This document shows positions 42,645-49,599 of a DNA stretch of 64,000 nucleotides, in pieces (position 1 is the first letter of the stretch; each line of letters begins with the position of its first letter). The translations under genes and the position numbers were made by a program. The notes under the pieces are model-generated. The model made no database searches. It was not told the origin of the DNA and saw only the letters and a program-made list of their open reading frames with translations. This stretch comes from Oscillospiraceae bacterium (lineage in GTDB: Bacteria; Bacillota; Clostridia; UBA1381), in NCBI GenBank assembly GCA_022509025.1, contig JAFLUB010000009.1, forward strand, positions 1 through 64,000, read 5' to 3'.

Positions 42645-42673
42645 TTGACAAATTCTGTTTGCGCGGGTATAAT
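42645..42673 (+). promoter_or_regulatory. Full-consensus sigma-A promoter of the alpha/beta hydrolase gene
   Basis: TTGACA (42645-42650) and TATAAT (42668-42673) are both perfect and spaced by 17 bp. This predicts a very strong constitutive promoter, divergent from the rib operon. Confidence 0.85.
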
Positions 42674-42714
42674 TTATCTTAGCGAAAATCAATATATACA
42701 GGAGAGAAACATCT

Positions 42715-43599
42715 ATGAGTTTAGGTTATAAGATGATAGGACTTTTTGTTAAAAAAGTCAAATCAAAAAAACAGTATGAGCCGAGTGAAGAGGAAATGCT
42801 CAGCGTGATAAGCGAAAAATTCCGCGCAAAAGACGTGCCGGAGTTTTTATATAAAAGGTTCAACGCGCAAAAGACGGATATTAACGGACAACCGTTGTTT
42901 AAAATATCACCGAAGAATGGCTCAAACGGCAAAGTTATCCTTTTTCTGCACGGCGGCGGGGGAATGATGTGTCCGACGGTGCTGCACTATCGCATGGCAA
43001 GTGACCTTGTGAGACAAACGGGCGCAGATTTATATTTTCCGTTTTACCCGCTCGCGCCTGAGGCGACTGTTACGGACTCAATTTTCCACATCAAAAAAGT
43101 ATACGATGTGATTTTAAAGGAGCATAACAGCGAAAATATAACGGTTATCGGCGACAGCGCCGGCGCGGTGCTCAGCGTGAGCGTATGCGGATACACCGAT
43201 AAAAAACCAAACGGAGTCGTGTTGATTTCTCCGGGAGTCGGAATGGAAAAGAATGACGGCAAGATGGAGCAGATGGAACCATATGACGCGATTCTGTCCA
43301 TGAAAACCATAAATCTTATTAAAAAATACTGGCTTCGCGGCGTGGATATAAAAAGCCCTGAGATAAACGTGACCAGCAGAGATTACACCGGTTTCCCGCC
43401 CATGATGCTCTATTACGGAACAAAGGAACTGTTCTATCCGTATATAGATGAGCTTATAGAGAGAATTACCGAGTGCGGCGTTTCGCTTGAAGTACATGAA
43501 GGAAAAGATATGTGCCACGACTGGGCGATTGCGGATGTGATACCGGAAGGACGCAAGGCTATAAGGGAGATAAGCGCGTTTGTAAGGAGTGTAACGTGA
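42715..43599 (+). CDS. Alpha/beta hydrolase, hormone-sensitive lipase (HSL) type esterase
   Basis: The 294-residue protein has the HSL-family oxyanion motif LFLHGGGGMMCP (His-Gly-Gly-Gly), the nucleophile motif VIGDSAGAVLS with catalytic Ser, an acidic residue near LYYGTKELFYPYIDE, and the catalytic His in GKDMCHDWAI. It is cytoplasmic, without a signal peptide. Members are carboxylesterases on short acyl or acetylated substrates; the natural substrate is unknown. An AGGAGAGAAAC site precedes the ATG. Its stop codon lies in the left arm of a repeat element. Confidence 0.88.
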   Translation: MSLGYKMIGLFVKKVKSKKQYEPSEEEMLSVISEKFRAKDVPEFLYKRFNAQKTDINGQPLFKISPKNGSNGKVILFLHGGGGMMCPTVLHYRMASDLVRQTGADLYFPFYPLAPEATVTDSIFHIKKVYDVILKEHNSENITVIGDSAGAVLSVSVCGYTDKKPNGVVLISPGVGMEKNDGKMEQMEPYDAILSMKTINLIKKYWLRGVDIKSPEINVTSRDYTGFPPMMLYYGTKELFYPYIDELIERITECGVSLEVHEGKDMCHDWAIADVIPEGRKAIREISAFVRSVT

Positions 43600-43699
43600 A
43601 AAATTAACGGCGCATCTCACCATTTTTCGGAACTTGAAGTACGCTGAGTACGACTGCGTCCCTCAAAACGGCAATCTGCTTGTTACTTTTCCACGTTAC
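43591..43699 (-). repeat. Dispersed hairpin repeat, copy 2, bounded by 13-bp inverted repeats
   Basis: GTAACGTGAAAAA (43591-43603) and TTTTCCACGTTAC (43687-43699) are inverted repeats (12 of 13). The interior matches the reverse complement of 22351-22435 apart from the apex, which here is GTAC, a 5-nt loop, GTAC. A direct repeat AAATTAACGGCRCAT at 43601 and 43709 (period 108) suggests a second, truncated unit. It lies between the two hydrolase genes. Confidence 0.75.
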
Positions 43700-43768
43700 T
43701 AAAAGCGGAAATTAACGGCACATATCATGTTACAAGTTGTGCCGCATATCGGCGAAAGGAAGATTAAA

Positions 43769-44518
43769 ATGGAAATAACTTTAAAAAGAGACGGACTCAC
43801 ATTAAGGGGCGATTTGATTAAGCCGGAAACGGAGAAATGCCCGATAGCAATTATTTTTCACGGACTGATGGCAAACCGCAATGCGGAGATGTTCACATCT
43901 ATTGCTGATGCGCTTCTTGAAAAAGGTCTTGCTTCCGTAAGATTCGATTTTGACGGGCACGGAGAAAGTGACGGTGACTTTTCCGATATGACCGTATACA
44001 GCGAAGTTCTCGACGCTGCAAAGATTATAGACTATGTTAAGGAGCTTGACTTTGTGACTGATATTTATATTGTCGGACACTCACAGGGCGCGCTTGTAGG
44101 CGGAATGATTGCGGGTTATTACAGAGAATATGTTTCAAAGCTTGCCATGCTTGCGCCGGCGGCAACGATTAAAGACGACGCGCAAGTCGGAAACTGCTTC
44201 GGTAAAAAATATGACACATTTAACACGCCCGAGCATATTGAACTGTTCAACCATGAAAAAGAACGGTTCCTGCTTGATGACGTGTATATGAGAATAGCGC
44301 GTACGCTGCCTGTTTATGAGACTACATCTATGTTCAGAGGTAAAACACTCATAATCCACGGCGAGAATGATGAGGCGGTTGGAGTTATAGGCGCGAAAAG
44401 ATATGCGGAATGTATGGATAACGTAACGTTGAATATAATCGAAAACGAAACTCATGGACTTGATACGATTTCACTTGAAAATGTAGTGACTCAGGTGGCG
44501 GAATTTTTGAGTGAATAG
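43769..44518 (+). CDS. Alpha/beta hydrolase (serine aminopeptidase/lysophospholipase-like)
   Basis: The 249-residue protein is an alpha/beta hydrolase with IIFHGLMANRNAEMF (oxyanion), FDFDGHGESDGDFSDMT, the nucleophile elbow YIVGHSQGALVGGMIAGYY, IIHGENDEAVGV with the acid, and ENETHGLD with the catalytic His. It belongs to the Hydrolase_4 group (lysophospholipase- or cinnamoyl esterase-like), and the substrate is not predictable. The ATG at 43769 is chosen for the AAGGAAG site before it; the frame extends upstream through repeat sequence. The next gene starts within 11 bases of its stop. Confidence 0.87.
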   Translation: MEITLKRDGLTLRGDLIKPETEKCPIAIIFHGLMANRNAEMFTSIADALLEKGLASVRFDFDGHGESDGDFSDMTVYSEVLDAAKIIDYVKELDFVTDIYIVGHSQGALVGGMIAGYYREYVSKLAMLAPAATIKDDAQVGNCFGKKYDTFNTPEHIELFNHEKERFLLDDVYMRIARTLPVYETTSMFRGKTLIIHGENDEAVGVIGAKRYAECMDNVTLNIIENETHGLDTISLENVVTQVAEFLSE

Positions 44519-44528
44519 GGACTCGGAT

Positions 44529-45050
44529 ATGAAAATATTAAAGTGTACGGAAGAATACTTATCCGCTGTGGTGGAGTTATATAATAAAGTAACAATTTAT
44601 CTGGAAAACACGATTAACTATCCTAAATGGACATATGGTGAATATCCGTCAAAGGAAAGCGTAATGAAGGCTATGCAGGACGGAGTGCAGTATGTGTGCA
44701 TGGACGGGAACAAAGCCGTCGGGGCGTTTGTGCTGAATGATAATCCGCAGGGTGATTATTCGGCGGGTGACTGGAGTATATATCTTGACGAAGGCGAGTA
44801 TCTTGTTATACATACTCTTGCTTCTGACAGCGATTTGCAAGGCAGGGGTATAGGCAGAATGATGGTTGAATACTGCATTGAAAAAGCGAAGAAGGACGGG
44901 TATAAGGCTGTGAGAATAGATGTTGTGCCCGGTAATGCTCTTGCGCGCAGGCTGTACGAGAAGTGCGGATTTTCATTTGCCGGCGAGAGGGATTTAGGCC
45001 GCGGGATTGAAGCGATTCCCGAATTCGCATTGTATGAATTGAATTTGTAG
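44529..45050 (+). CDS. GNAT-family N-acetyltransferase
   Basis: The 173-residue protein has the GNAT core: IHTLASDSDLQGRGIGRMMVEYCIEKAKKDGYKAVRIDV, containing the acetyl-CoA loop Gln-Gly-Arg-Gly-Ile-Gly, then PGNALARRLYEKCGFSFAGERDL. The substrate is not identifiable. The ATG at 44529 lies 7 bases after AGGGA. It is probably cotranscribed with the preceding hydrolase gene. Confidence 0.88.
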   Translation: MKILKCTEEYLSAVVELYNKVTIYLENTINYPKWTYGEYPSKESVMKAMQDGVQYVCMDGNKAVGAFVLNDNPQGDYSAGDWSIYLDEGEYLVIHTLASDSDLQGRGIGRMMVEYCIEKAKKDGYKAVRIDVVPGNALARRLYEKCGFSFAGERDLGRGIEAIPEFALYELNL

Positions 45051-45108
45051 AAAGCTTAAAAATTGTAGAATATGGAAAAAATAATATTAAACATATACAG
45101 AAAGAAGG

Positions 45109-45131
45109 ATTAACGTGAAAATCACGTTAAT
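45109..45131. promoter_or_regulatory. Perfect 9-bp palindrome upstream of the cobW leader
   Basis: ATTAACGTG (45109-45117) and CACGTTAAT (45123-45131) form a perfect inverted repeat around AAAAT, compatible with a dimeric regulator's operator or a short hairpin. A ribosome-binding-like AAGAAGG precedes a GTG that would encode only a six-residue peptide (MKITLI) across it. Confidence 0.45.
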
Positions 45132-45141
45132 ATGATTTAAT

Positions 45142-45281
45142 TGCCCGTGCGAGTATTTTCTCGCCTTGCTTCGAAAACAGGCACATGGGCATAATATCCA
45201 TTTAACGCCTTATCTGCCCACGATAAGGATGTTAAATTTAAACATACTATAATTTGTGGGCAGAAAGGCTATGGATATTAT
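45142..45281 (+). promoter_or_regulatory. Structured leader of the CobW-family gene (riboswitch-like candidate)
   Basis: Several perfect pairings nest here. ATAATATCCAT (45191-45201) pairs with ATGGATATTAT (45271-45281). CCTTATC (45208-45214) pairs with GATAAGG (45222-45228), extended by TTTAAC/GTTAAA. The loop CTGCCCAC (45214-45221) is complementary to GTGGGCAG (45256-45263), giving a possible pseudoknot. Upstream, TGCCC (45142-45146) and GGGCA (45187-45191) enclose a GCGAG/CTCGC hairpin. TGCCC and GGGCA pieces alternate, so partners could be exchanged. A TATAAT (45247-45252) lies within it. I recognise no known riboswitch class. Confidence 0.5.
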
Positions 45282-45283
45282 CT

Positions 45284-46531
45284 ATGAAAAAAATACCTAT
45301 AACATTACTGACAGGCTATCTGGGAGCAGGTAAAACTACCCTGATGAACTATATTTTGTCAAATCAGGAGGGATATAAGGCAGCTGTAATCGTGAACGAT
45401 ATCGGCGAGGTTAATATCGACTCGTCTCTTATCCAGAAGGGCGGCGTTGTTCAGGAGGAGGACGCAAGCCTTGTACCGCTGACAAACGGCTGTATCTGCT
45501 GTACTCTTAAAGTTGATTTAATGAAGCAGATTGCGGAGCTTGCTCAGTCGGGTAAGTTTGATTATATACTGATTGAAGCAAGCGGAATATGCGAGCCATT
45601 GCCGATTGTGCAGACTATTTCAATGATGGACGGCTCTATGCCCGGAAGCGAAGTGCCGCCTATTGTGCGTCTGGACTGTGTTGTGACGGTGGTTGACGCT
45701 CTGCGCCTTGTGGATGAGTTTTCGGGCGGAGAGAAGCTTATGGGCGATGTTGACGAGGAGGATATAGAAAATCTTCTCATTCAGCAGATAGAATTCTGCT
45801 CCACTATTATCATAAACAAAGTGGACGAGGTTTCAAGAGAGGATCTCGATAAGGTCAGAGCCGTTGTCAAGGCTTTGCAACCGAAGGCTAAAATTATTGA
45901 AACAAATTATGCCAAGGTTGACTTGAAAGACGTGTTGGATACAAAGCAATTTGACTTGGAGGAGACTTATTCATCGGCAGGATGGATAACAGAGTTTGAA
46001 AAGAATCCTGAAGAGGAACACGAGCACGAGCATGATCACGAACATGAGCATGAACATGAACATGAACATGAGCATGAACATCATGAACATGAGCATCATG
46101 ACCACCATCATGGACACCATCACCACCATCATCATGACCATGACCACGGCGAGGCTGAGGAATACGGCATCGGTTCGTTTGTATACTACCGCCGCAAGCC
46201 GTTTGTGCTTGATAAACTCAGGGACTGGGCAAATGAAAGATTCCCGGCAAGCGTTATCCGCTGCAAGGGCGTTATCTGGCTTGACGCTGATAACGATATG
46301 TCATTTGTGTTTGAACAGGCAGGAAAGCAGGTTCAGGTGTACGAGAACGGACGCTGGCTTGCCTCTGCTCCGAAAAGACAGCTCAAGCAGTTTATAAAGG
46401 ATAATCCGTCTATTCTTGATGATTGGGATGATGAGGTCGGCGACAGAATGATAAAGCTTGTGTTTATAGGCAGAAACCTTGAAAAAGAAGCAATAACTAA
46501 GGAGCTTGACAGCCTCCTTGTAAATGATTGA
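45284..46531 (+). CDS. CobW/ZNG1-type GTPase metallochaperone with His-rich segment
   Basis: The 415-residue protein is a G3E GTPase: Walker A LLTGYLGAGKTTLMNYIL, IVNDIGEVNIDSSLI, the metal motif LTNGCICCTLK (Cys-x-Cys-Cys), EASGICEPLPI and IINKVDEV. A segment of about 50 residues (about 235-288) consists almost only of His, Glu and Asp, mostly His-Glu repeats then His runs. The C-terminal CobW domain follows (GIGSFVYYRRKPF to RMIKLVFIGRNL). Such proteins deliver zinc or cobalt to client enzymes; the His stretch suggests metal storage. The ATG at 45284 starts the family sequence but has no good ribosome binding site, and a TTG at 45254 is possible. Confidence 0.9.
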   Translation: MKKIPITLLTGYLGAGKTTLMNYILSNQEGYKAAVIVNDIGEVNIDSSLIQKGGVVQEEDASLVPLTNGCICCTLKVDLMKQIAELAQSGKFDYILIEASGICEPLPIVQTISMMDGSMPGSEVPPIVRLDCVVTVVDALRLVDEFSGGEKLMGDVDEEDIENLLIQQIEFCSTIIINKVDEVSREDLDKVRAVVKALQPKAKIIETNYAKVDLKDVLDTKQFDLEETYSSAGWITEFEKNPEEEHEHEHDHEHEHEHEHEHEHEHHEHEHHDHHHGHHHHHHHDHDHGEAEEYGIGSFVYYRRKPFVLDKLRDWANERFPASVIRCKGVIWLDADNDMSFVFEQAGKQVQVYENGRWLASAPKRQLKQFIKDNPSILDDWDDEVGDRMIKLVFIGRNLEKEAITKELDSLLVND

Positions 46532-46538
46532 TTGAACT

Positions 46539-46587
46539 AAAAAAGTATTCCATGAGACTGTTATAAGTCCTATGGAATACTTTTTTT
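46539..46587. terminator. Bidirectional terminator after the CobW gene
   Basis: AAAAGTATTCCAT and ATGGAATACTTTT pair perfectly with an inner GACT/AGTC stem, and T and A runs flank the two sides. The DUF2161 gene converges from the right. Confidence 0.85.
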
Positions 46588-46591
46588 GTCT

Positions 46592-47299
46592 TTATTCTTC
46601 CGGGGATTCTTCTGTCAGAAGCTCGGTATAATATTTTTCAAGCTCGGGGTATTCTAAAAGTCCTTTTCGTCCTTCGTCAGTTATTGCGTAAATGCCTTTA
46701 TTGACTTTCCGAAACCAGCCGTATACGTTACGCGAAAGTATTTGCAGAGTGTTGTCCGCGCCGCCTTTTGCGCGCACTTCTTTAGGCGACATTTCTCCGT
46801 ACATGTCTAAGATGCACGCGATATGTATACATTTTTCCGTGTAGGCTGTGACAATCTTTGTGCCTGTAACGCCGCCGGTGTTTGTGTCTATGGTTCTGCC
46901 GTTTATCTCGTCCATAATCTGTTTCTTTTTCTTGTAGTTTTTGTAGTTAGACGTATACGGCTTCGGTTCAAACACTATTTCCGCAAACGAGTATCCGCCT
47001 CTTATGGACACGAATATAAGCCCCAGCTCCAGCTTTTTAATCACGGAAAACACAGAGCGGAATTTGCTGAATGAATACTGCTTTGGTTTCGGCACTGCAA
47101 CATATACGTCCGCGCCGGTTCTCTGACGCTTAAGCCCCTGCGCTAAGAGAGCCACGCTCAGATTTTTCTTCAGCTCAACTATTATAAATTCATCGTCCTT
47201 AACCGCCGTCATATCGCAGTCAACCACTTCGGCGTTAACCTTGTAGCCGCGTTTTTCAAACAAATCATGCACGGGCGGATAGAGTTCTTTTTCCGTCAT
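46592..47299 (-). CDS. DUF2161 protein (PD-(D/E)XK nuclease-like)
   Basis: The 235-residue protein has the DUF2161 layout. The N-terminal part reads MTEKELYPPVHDLFEKRGYKVNAEVVDCDMTAVKDDEFIIVELKK, in which the Asp followed by Glu-Leu-Lys matches the PD-(D/E)XK nuclease active-site pattern. The C-terminal part contains a winged-helix-like stretch (MYGEMSPKEVRAKGG, YGWFRKVNKGIYAITDEGRKGL). The family is of unknown function, and a nuclease role is inferred from the motif alone. It overlaps the upstream deacetylase gene by 4 bases (ATGA) and ends a three-gene operon. Confidence 0.75.
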   Translation of the reverse strand: MTEKELYPPVHDLFEKRGYKVNAEVVDCDMTAVKDDEFIIVELKKNLSVALLAQGLKRQRTGADVYVAVPKPKQYSFSKFRSVFSVIKKLELGLIFVSIRGGYSFAEIVFEPKPYTSNYKNYKKKKQIMDEINGRTIDTNTGGVTGTKIVTAYTEKCIHIACILDMYGEMSPKEVRAKGGADNTLQILSRNVYGWFRKVNKGIYAITDEGRKGLLEYPELEKYYTELLTEESPEE

Positions 47300-48114
47300 A
47301 TTTCTTTCATTTCTCCCGGTTTAATCTCGTGAAATTCGCTGTCCGCCTGAATCCATACTGAGATTGCGTTCGGGTTATACACTCTGTCACCGTCAACGGT
47401 AAATTTAAGATTTTTTGCCGCGTTCATATAGTCCACAATTTCAATATTGGTTGCATACCATATATCGTCTCTGCCGCCGATAAATTCACAGAACTCCTCA
47501 ATCTTATCCCATATGTTGTCGCGGTCAAATTCGTAGCTGTGACCCCACACATACATCATATAAAGATACTGCGTTTTATGTAAGTCGGCAAAACGGCGCG
47601 CGTTTTCCATGAGGTTATGGCTATGATGACAGGTTGATTTCCATTCAAGGTAATTATCCGGGAACGCGAAATCATCCGTGCTGCCGACAACGCGGCAGTA
47701 TTCAATACCGCAGGCGGGCAGGAGGTTTATAATATCCTCATTATATGAGCCGTTCGGATAGCTCATGCCGCGAATGGGATAGCCCATTATTTTTTCAAGC
47801 TTTTTTCTATCCTCCATAATTTGCTCAACAACCAAAGGCAGAGGACAGCGTTCGATGGTTGGGTGAGTGCTTGTATGGCATGACACCTCATGTCCATCGT
47901 AAAGAGCGCGCATTTCCTCCGGCTGAACGCGCTCCTCGTCAACGTCCATCAGTCCGGAATTTAAGTGGAATGTTCCCTTTATTCCGTATTTGTTGAAGAT
48001 TTCAATAAGGCGTCTGTCAGCAATCTTTCCGTCATCATAGCTCATTGTGAGTACCTTATGCTTTCCGCCGGGGAAGCAGGTGTAAATGGTTTTTAAAGGT
48101 CGTTTCTTTTCCAT
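47296..48114 (-). CDS. Polysaccharide deacetylase family protein (CE4), cytoplasmic
   Basis: The 272-residue protein has the CE4 fold: VLTMSYDDGKIADRRL (Asp-Asp), GIKGTFHLNSGLM, EVSCHTSTHPTIERCP (metal His), GMSYPNGSYNEDIINLL and a late YMMYVWGHSYEFD. It lacks a signal peptide and has no peptidoglycan-targeting domain, so it probably acts on a small intracellular or glycan-derived N-acetyl or formyl substrate. It is translated in an operon with the metallophosphoesterase upstream (2-base gap) and DUF2161 downstream. Confidence 0.85.
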   Translation of the reverse strand: MEKKRPLKTIYTCFPGGKHKVLTMSYDDGKIADRRLIEIFNKYGIKGTFHLNSGLMDVDEERVQPEEMRALYDGHEVSCHTSTHPTIERCPLPLVVEQIMEDRKKLEKIMGYPIRGMSYPNGSYNEDIINLLPACGIEYCRVVGSTDDFAFPDNYLEWKSTCHHSHNLMENARRFADLHKTQYLYMMYVWGHSYEFDRDNIWDKIEEFCEFIGGRDDIWYATNIEIVDYMNAAKNLKFTVDGDRVYNPNAISVWIQADSEFHEIKPGEMKEI

Positions 48115-48116
48115 GT

Positions 48117-48968
48117 TTATTTCTCCTTTGATATATTATTTTCGCTTCTTAGCGTCACAACCGTCAGTTCGGGACGGTTGAAAAGTCTCGGTATAAGCAT
48201 CGGATTACCGATACCGCGGCTGACAATCATTTCAGTGTGCGGTGATTTATAGTGTCCTCCGACGTATTTAGGGAAGAACACCGATTTTCCGAGCCAGCTT
48301 GAACGCGGTGAAACCAAGCCCTTATTACTTTTAGGAAACCGTACCTGACCGCCGTGCATATGACCTGAGAGAATAAGGTCAAAGCCGTTATGGTTTACGC
48401 ATTCAAACAAGTTCGCGCGGTGGAACAGAAGTATGTCATAACCGTCATAATTACTTATTTTTGACAAAAATGACTGAATATTATCCGCTGCCTTAGAGCT
48501 ATTTAATGTAAAAGGGTCGTCAATACCGGACAGAGATATTTCACTGTCTCCTTTTTTTAGGAGGACGCGCTCATTGTGGAGCGTTCTGACTCCGGCGCAT
48601 TCGGTTTCCTTTTCAAATTTCTCATAATCGCCGCGCCAGAGGTCATGGTTACCTGTCACGGCATACACAGGAGCAATATCCGAGAGATGCTCGCATAGTC
48701 TGACGGCGGGCAAGAAGCTGCCTTTATCGTCAGCCAAATCGCCGGTTGAAACTATAATATCCGGTTCTTCGTTTCGTATCTCGCTTATAAGTCCCGGAAC
48801 GCTGTCGCAATGATAATCGGATATGTGCGCTATTTTAAAACCGTTGAATGATAATGGTATTTTTTTCGATGATATATTATAATGCGTGACCTCAAGTCTG
48901 TTGTCAAGCCCCTTTACTATGCATAACGCTCCGCCCGTAAATGCGGCGGCTTTTATTATTTTTTTCAC
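48117..48968 (-). CDS. Membrane-associated metallophosphoesterase (YkuE/YaeI-like)
   Basis: The 283-residue protein starts with a hydrophobic N-terminal segment (KAAAFTGGALCIVKGL) followed by the calcineurin-like phosphoesterase motifs: IAHISDYHCDS (Asp-x-His), VSTGDLADD, VTGNHDLWRGDYEKF (Gly-Asn-His-Asp) and ILSGHMHGGQVRFP. This pattern matches the YkuE/YaeI group, phosphodiesterases or phosphatases acting at the membrane, including UDP-diacylglucosamine hydrolase-like enzymes. The substrate is not established here. It is the first gene of the minus-strand operon, with a structured repeat in its upstream region. Confidence 0.85.
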   Translation of the reverse strand: MKKIIKAAAFTGGALCIVKGLDNRLEVTHYNISSKKIPLSFNGFKIAHISDYHCDSVPGLISEIRNEEPDIIVSTGDLADDKGSFLPAVRLCEHLSDIAPVYAVTGNHDLWRGDYEKFEKETECAGVRTLHNERVLLKKGDSEISLSGIDDPFTLNSSKAADNIQSFLSKISNYDGYDILLFHRANLFECVNHNGFDLILSGHMHGGQVRFPKSNKGLVSPRSSWLGKSVFFPKYVGGHYKSPHTEMIVSRGIGNPMLIPRLFNRPELTVVTLRSENNISKEK

Positions 48969-49032
48969 GTCAAGATTCCTTTCTGTCGTAATTATAGCGG
49001 TGTAAATTTTAGCGCTTATTTTTCGCGCTTAA

Positions 49033-49142
49033 GGTTATTATATCATAACTGCAAGCACGCAACGTGTGCGCAGCGTTGTGATACAATGTTCTCCAGAGTG
49101 TCCAAATCTATGATTTGGGTAACACTCTGAGGTTATTATACC
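49033..49142 (-). repeat. Solitary inverted copy of the 98-bp two-hairpin repeat
   Basis: Read on the minus strand, this segment aligns with the units at 20703-20900: TATAATAACC boundary, hairpin 1 (AGAGTGT, tacc, CAAATC, ata, GATTTG, g, ACACTCT), GAGAACATTG, then hairpin 2 (TATCACAACGCTGCGCACACG onward to GTTATGATA). Boundary copies GGTTATTATA at 49033 and 49131 are again 98 bp apart. Hairpin 1 differs from the array copies at paired positions that change together, keeping the stem. It lies in the divergent gap between the phosphoesterase and Dabb genes. Confidence 0.85.
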
Positions 49143-49172
49143 ACTAAATTTTAATAAAAACCACTATTTTCA

Positions 49173-49201
49173 TTGAAAAATGAAAATAAAAATGGTATTA
49201 T
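49173..49201 (+). promoter_or_regulatory. Sigma-A promoter of the Dabb gene
   Basis: TTGAAA (49173-49178) and TATTAT (49196-49201) are spaced by 17 bp. Confidence 0.6.
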
Positions 49202-49237
49202 ATATGTTAGATATTAAATAGATGGGAGAAAAAGGAA

Positions 49238-49534
49238 ATGATAAGACATATTGTAATGTGGAAAATGGCGCCGGCAGAAGATAAAGAGGAAAAGGCAATT
49301 GCAATCAAGGAAAATCTTGAGGCGCTTATTGATAAGATAGATGTTATAGAAAATATCGAAGTAGGACTTAATTTTAATGATACTGAGTCAGCCTCAGATG
49401 TGGTGCTTGTTTCAACGTTTAAAACGGTTGAGGACCTGAACGAATATCAGAATCACCCGGCGCACAAGGCTGTCGGAGCAACGTATGTCCGTCCTCATGT
49501 GGCTGAAAGACGCGTGTGTGATTACGAGTTTTAA
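49238..49534 (+). CDS. Dabb (stress-responsive dimeric alpha/beta barrel) domain protein
   Basis: The 98-residue protein is a single Dabb domain: MIRHIVMWKM, then a helix (EEKAIAIKENLEALIDKID), VIENIEVGLNFNDTESASDVVLVSTFKTVEDLNEYQNHPAHKAV, and a C-terminal strand with YVRPHVAERRVCDYEF. Such proteins form dimeric ferredoxin-like barrels; functions vary and this one is unassigned. A GGGAGAAAAAGG site precedes the ATG. Confidence 0.85.
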   Translation: MIRHIVMWKMAPAEDKEEKAIAIKENLEALIDKIDVIENIEVGLNFNDTESASDVVLVSTFKTVEDLNEYQNHPAHKAVGATYVRPHVAERRVCDYEF

Positions 49535-49536
49535 TA

Positions 49537-49565
49537 TTGTATTTTTTGTCTGAATGTGTTAGAAT
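49537..49565 (+). promoter_or_regulatory. Sigma-A promoter of the miaB-mutS-mutL-miaA cluster
   Basis: TTGTAT (49537-49542) and TAGAAT (49560-49565) are spaced by 17 bp, about 35 bases upstream of miaB. Confidence 0.6.
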
Positions 49566-49599
49566 ATACAGTTAGGAAATACTTTTAGGAGAATGATAA

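Noticed and set aside
45138-45281. Known riboswitch (cobalamin, ZTP or NiCo) before the CobW gene
   Set aside because: The conserved cores of these classes as I know them are not visible, so it is reported only as an unassigned structured leader.
46015-46145. Nucleotide repeat of CATGAACATGAG-like units as a regulatory array
   Set aside because: It is in frame inside the CobW-family gene and simply encodes the His/Glu segment.
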